This document shows positions 61,701 to 64,000 of a DNA stretch of 64,000 nt, in pieces. The stretch is from positions 10,568,528 through 10,632,527 of the forward strand of contig JARUPZ010000015.1 in NCBI GenBank assembly GCA_031213475.1, read 5' to 3'. The position numbers and the translations under genes are program-made. The DNA comes from Nereocystis luetkeana (Eukaryota > Sar > Phaeophyceae > Laminariales > Laminariaceae). Under the pieces are notes generated by a model, which worked only from the letters and a program-made list of their open reading frames with translations, searched no databases and was not told the DNA's origin. Numbering within the stretch: position 1 is the stretch's first letter; each line of letters starts with the position of its first letter.

Positions 61701-63762
61701 CACGGTTCCCGAAATCCTCCGGCAATTGGTTCCAGAAACCGTTCGACAGGCGAAAGCATGGCTCAAGCGCGCTGCACACATGCTGAAGGTCCCAAAATCG
61801 CATAGTGCCACGAAAACCCCGGCTATGTTCCTCGTTTCCGCAAGTAGAATGGACGGATAAGGCTAACTGTCCTCAACGAACTGACTTGGGAAACACCGTA
61901 CATGTATCCCGACACCAGTTGAAACTTAGCGATTGGAAATATCCCCCAAACACACTGCCCTGGACGAACACCACCTCCAATGCGAGGAAAAAATAAAAAT
62001 ACATCCTCGCGGAATTCCTGCGGCTCAGAGCAAGCGTCAAAACGAGTAAAAAAAAACACCCAGTAGCTGAGTCAACTCGCCACAATGAAAGGCAGAGTCA
62101 ATCTGCTGCTTTGTCGCTATGACCACGTCACGTTTATTATTTTCCAATCCTATGTATCATCTTCGACCTTCTTTTCTCTCTCCTTTATCACCGTAGCTCT
62201 CTTCCCCCCTACCCCCTACCCACTCCATGCCTTCATTGCTATCGCGAGAAGGCTTCATCCCTCTTTTCCCGAGTAGACTCGCGTCGAATGGCACCTACAA
62301 ACGCTATGCGCTCTCACCAGTCGATTTCGATCAAAATAAGTAGCCGCCCAACATGGCAGGGCTCCAAGCCCAAGCCCTCGGCCTTGCCTCGAAAATAATA
62401 CCGCTGATTCAACATGTTGTGGAAAAGGCGATAAGTAATCGTTGCAAGCCTCCATCCCGCAACTCCCGTGAACAATGTAACTGCCATGCCATACTGCGTT
62501 TCCAGCCACCAGTGCAAAATCTCACTTTGCCGCCGGGAACGCCATAGACCCGATGGCGGACGCAGTCCACGACCTCGCAGCGCTTGTGCTTGAGGTCGAC
62601 CATTCCCCGAATTTTGTGAATGCCGCACGCCGTCGCTTGTTGTTTCACATCGAAACCTGACAAACGACAAAGGACAAAGGAGGACCGAGATCGTGATGGT
62701 GCGATGACAGGACAGCAGGCCCTATGGCATTCAGGCTGGAGAGCAATCCTGTTTTCCTATATATGCGTTTGAAGAGTAGGAATAGTATCCCCTTCACACT
62801 AAAGCCACCTATGTTACGTCGGCATTCGGTCAACGACTATTCGTGCGGTCAAGTGTTACTACCCAAAGGCTACCAATGACTCCCTGCCCAAAGCTAGTGT
62901 CCGGTTTTCAAACCTGAAGCTGCCGCTGCAGTCAGGTCTGCATACAACACCTGAAGCGTGTCCAACGTTATATTCGAACTGCCACCAGTCAAACCAACCT
63001 CGATGAATATGACTCTCCTTGTTTATCATGTAGGGCTCGGCCTATTCCGATGAACGAACAAGCAACTTGTCAGACCGAATAGAATCATGCCATCCTTGGG
63101 CGCGATGTACAGGCGGCCTGTTGCCGATGAACGCATACGGCACGAAAGACGAAGCACTACGGAAACGACGCCCCTCCACGCGAGACAGGTATCAAATATA
63201 CTGCTTCAACAGGCCGGCGTGTGAATTCCGTGGGATGGAAAGCAGGGCGTATTCAACTACCAGGTATAGCATGGGAATGTACTCGCCCATATACTTGCAT
63301 CATCGTTCACTTGACATGTTTATATTTGTGCCACCGCATTTCAATATACCAGCAACGTCCCCCTGCAACCGGCAAGTTTCCCGAAGGGAATCAAACCAAA
63401 CATGACAATCGCGAGGGCTGTATCCATCAGCTCCATCACAAGGGCTTCGAAATATACTTGACTGGAGTCTAGCCCTAATCCTAACATCAACCCAGTCCAC
63501 CTAGGGGATCCCCAAATACTGACCTCATACCCGACCGCTGTGGGATTTAGTGATAAACGACTATCAACCATATAAGGTACCAGGTATGGTCCAAGCTGGG
63601 TCAATTCATAAATACTACTGAATTCCTCATGTCGGAAAATGTCACCGCGAAGAACGTACCGTAGAAGGCGGCGCGGTGGCAGTCGGGCGTCTCGCATCCT
63701 TTGGTAGTCCGCAATACCATTGACTCTAGTCGGTGCCGTGCGCATGCTGTCTGGGTCGCCCC
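52097..63762 (-). CDS. EsV-1-7 repeat protein gene 1, eight repeats plus Ser/Thr-rich tail (5' end outside window)
   Basis: Nine minus-strand exons join in phase across eight introns of about 0.8-1.8 kb. Each join places the next Cys exactly 15 or 16 residues after the previous pair, so the model is strongly constrained. The product has eight complete C-x4-C-x15/16-C-x2-H repeats linked by H-x3-GM-x6/7-(R)C, preceded by the C-x2-H end of a ninth. A 441-residue tail follows, rich in Ser, Thr, Ala and Pro, with about seven degenerate 22-residue repeats. All introns fall inside a repeat or in the H-GM linker, so most exons carry the back half of one repeat and the front half of the next. EsV-1-7 proteins include the Ectocarpus developmental regulator IMMEDIATE UPRIGHT; biochemical activity is not known. 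The start codon lies beyond the right edge. Introns hold a MITE, SINE scraps and (CAG)n and (CAA)n tracts. The family also occurs in a phaeovirus, but introns and host repeats argue for a host gene. Confidence 0.88.
52388..52860 (-). repeat. Coding tandem repeat, about seven 66-69-bp units
   Basis: On the minus strand the units read like GQPASTLSVGL, GQSVSISSQS, NSTGFHSTTT, GRLVSTSATGL, NSTSLHSTVM, GQSSSTHSLRL, each followed by a P/A-x-M/T segment. They are in frame with the EsV-1-7 tail and degenerate in sequence, so they are not a recent expansion. Confidence 0.7.
54708..54812. mobile_element. TTACGGGG MITE, copy 6 (105 bp)
   Basis: TTAAGGGGGACCATAG at the left and its near-perfect reverse complement at the right, flanked by TA. 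It lies in the H/I intron of EsV-1-7 gene 1. Confidence 0.9.
54893..55062 (+). repeat. Old SINE-like body fragment
   Basis: It carries GAGAAGAGGCTACTACGTGA and TCCCGGATCTGAGA in the SINE body order. It is diverged and headless, in the H/I intron. Confidence 0.55.
55191..55249 (-). CDS. EsV-1-7 gene 1, exon H
   Basis: A 59-base exon between TGTTTCAG|GGT and CG|GTAAGG. It reads GMVNVRNRRCEIYGCTKQP and ends in phase 2 within an Arg codon. Confidence 0.9.
56598..56738 (-). CDS. EsV-1-7 gene 1, exon G
   Basis: It reads ATLCSGHKVDGMRNVLDKCC, LAPACRKLPTFGSEDGK and PTACASHKTL, with a complete repeat inside one exon. The acceptor is GTGCTAG and the donor CTC|GTGAGT in phase 0, splitting the H-K-x-x|GM linker. 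Confidence 0.88.
58052..58171 (-). CDS. EsV-1-7 gene 1, exon F
   Basis: Between CCTCAG|GGG and AAG|GTACGC, phase 0 at both ends. It reads GEKPRFCFGHKEAGMLS, then MKHRRCAQSACTRQPVFG and FVGGK, close to the family consensus. A longer 182-codon frame on the same strand overlaps it in another phase and is probably fortuitous. Confidence 0.9.
58717..58750 (+). repeat. (CAA)n microsatellite
   Basis: About eleven CAA units in the E/F intron. The Leu-rich minus frame over it is fortuitous. Confidence 0.9.
58994..59111 (-). CDS. EsV-1-7 gene 1, exon E
   Basis: One base completes the Gly of exon D, then FEGQRSSRCAAHKEEGML, DVKHARCMNREC and SKVAAYAFE follow. The donor GAG|GTGGTC is weaker than the others but is the one that restores a 15-residue spacer with exon F. 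Confidence 0.87.
59794..59823 (+). repeat. (CAG)n microsatellite
   Basis: About nine to ten GCA units in the D/E intron of EsV-1-7 gene 1. Confidence 0.9.
60218..60327 (-). CDS. EsV-1-7 gene 1, exon D
   Basis: An unusually long T-run and GTTTCAG precede GTC. The exon reads VDKGYRVCTSHKAEGMI, then NISTNRACDAPECSRNPIF, and ends GG|GTGAGT in phase 2. Confidence 0.9.
61370..61471 (-). CDS. EsV-1-7 gene 1, exon C (no ATG)
   Basis: It reads ARFCSRHKEPGMCNVVSRRC, then SIEGCSKIPTHSSE, between GCGTCAG|GCG and GAG|GTGAGT, phase 0 at both ends. It has no ATG upstream in frame, so it is visible only through the repeat pattern. Confidence 0.87.
62125..62300 (-). repeat. Old SINE-like body fragment
   Basis: TTTTCTCTCTCCTT, CCTTCATTGCTATCGCGAGA and GTAGACTCGCGTCGAATGG follow the order of the SINE body in minus orientation. 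The head is lost. It lies in the B/C intron. Confidence 0.6.
62526..62656 (-). CDS. EsV-1-7 gene 1, exon B
   Basis: Two bases GT complete the Gly of exon A, then FDVKQQATACGIHKIRGM, VDLKHKRCEVVDC and VRHRVYGVPGGK follow. The spacer across the A/B join is 16 residues. The donor AAA|GTGAGA is in phase 0. Confidence 0.88.
63660..63762 (-). CDS. EsV-1-7 gene 1, exon A
   Basis: Between TATCACAG|GGG and TACG|GTACGT. It reads GATQTACARHRLESMVLRTT, then KGCETPDCHRAAFY. It gives the C-x2-H end of one repeat and the first C-x4-C of the next, ending in phase 1. Confidence 0.85.
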
Positions 63763-63861
63763 CTGTGATAAATAACAGCAATTAGTGCTCGACAATGGCG
63801 ACTGTGCTGCTCCTGTGAAAAATATCAGCAAGTAGTGCTCGGGATAGCGGCAACTGTGCTG
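63761..63861 (-). repeat. Tandem duplication of a 3' splice-site region
   Basis: Two roughly 48-50-bp copies (63,761-63,808 and 63,811-63,861) share, on the minus strand, CAGT(T/C)GCC, CGAGCACTA and TTGCTG-TATTT-TCACAGG. The copy next to exon A supplies its acceptor; the other is a second potential acceptor upstream. Confidence 0.75.
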
Positions 63862-64000
63862 TTGGTACTCGGGGAGTACAATTCACAGCGGCGCAACCGC
63901 AGTAGAGCCGTCAGGACCCCGTTTGCGCCACCAATAGGATGCGTCAGTGTTTTATATTTTAGGGGCCGACAACTGCCTGGAGGATGCGTGACAGCGTCTT
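63862..64000. other. Right edge of the window
   Basis: This is intron or upstream exon of EsV-1-7 gene 1. An LRRCELYS word on the minus strand (about 63,876-63,900) resembles the start of a repeat but lacks the second Cys, so no exon is called. Confidence 0.3.

Noticed and set aside
61533-61860. Opposed frames in the B/C intron of EsV-1-7 gene 1 (VPEILRQLVPETVRQAKAWL on plus)
   Set aside because: It looks protein-like and may be a remnant of a mobile element, but no family could be named.

Overview
The window is eukaryotic nuclear DNA, most likely from a brown alga (Phaeophyceae, Ectocarpus-like). The reasons are two neighbouring intron-rich genes made of EsV-1-7 cysteine repeats (C-x4-C-x15/16-C-x2-H, the family of Ectocarpus IMMEDIATE UPRIGHT), an intron-rich lipoxygenase gene, canonical GT-AG introns of about 0.7 to 2.4 kb, and abundant SINEs, LINEs and MITEs. 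Species assignment is inference. No rRNA gene, bacterial operon or CRISPR array was seen. The only tRNA-like sequences are heads of SINEs.

Left part (about 2.1-19.5 kb, minus strand): one lipoxygenase gene read as 14 exons whose junction phases agree, except for one short missing piece between the last two regions. It runs from a hydrophobic N-terminus at 19,506 to the exon with the third iron-ligand histidine (HAAVNFPQ) at 2,145-2,270. The C-terminal end is not resolved. Its introns carry MITEs, SINE fragments, an 811-bp element with terminal inverted repeats and an interstitial TTAGGG tract.

Middle part (about 19.5-47.4 kb): no convincing host gene. It holds a non-LTR retrotransposon (LINE) family, a tRNA-derived SINE family, two MITE families, GC-rich minisatellites and a striking array. 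Three almost identical 3.22-kb units (23,557-33,222) are closed by a fourth SINE. The junction SINEs are hybrids of the two outer SINEs, so the array looks like unequal recombination between two directly oriented SINEs.

Right part (47.4-64 kb, minus strand): two EsV-1-7 genes in tandem. The larger one enters from beyond the right edge and is read as nine exons (63,762 to 52,097) joining in frame across eight introns. It gives eight complete EsV-1-7 repeats and then a 441-residue Ser/Thr-rich tail with about seven degenerate 22-residue repeats. Several of its exons lack an ATG and sit among longer unrelated open frames, so simple ORF calling misses them. The smaller gene has at least four exons (51,123 to 47,417) with three complete repeats and a short Ser/His-rich tail; one of its joins is unresolved.

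All exon boundaries come from reading splice signals, phases and motif spacing by eye. Transcript data would settle them.
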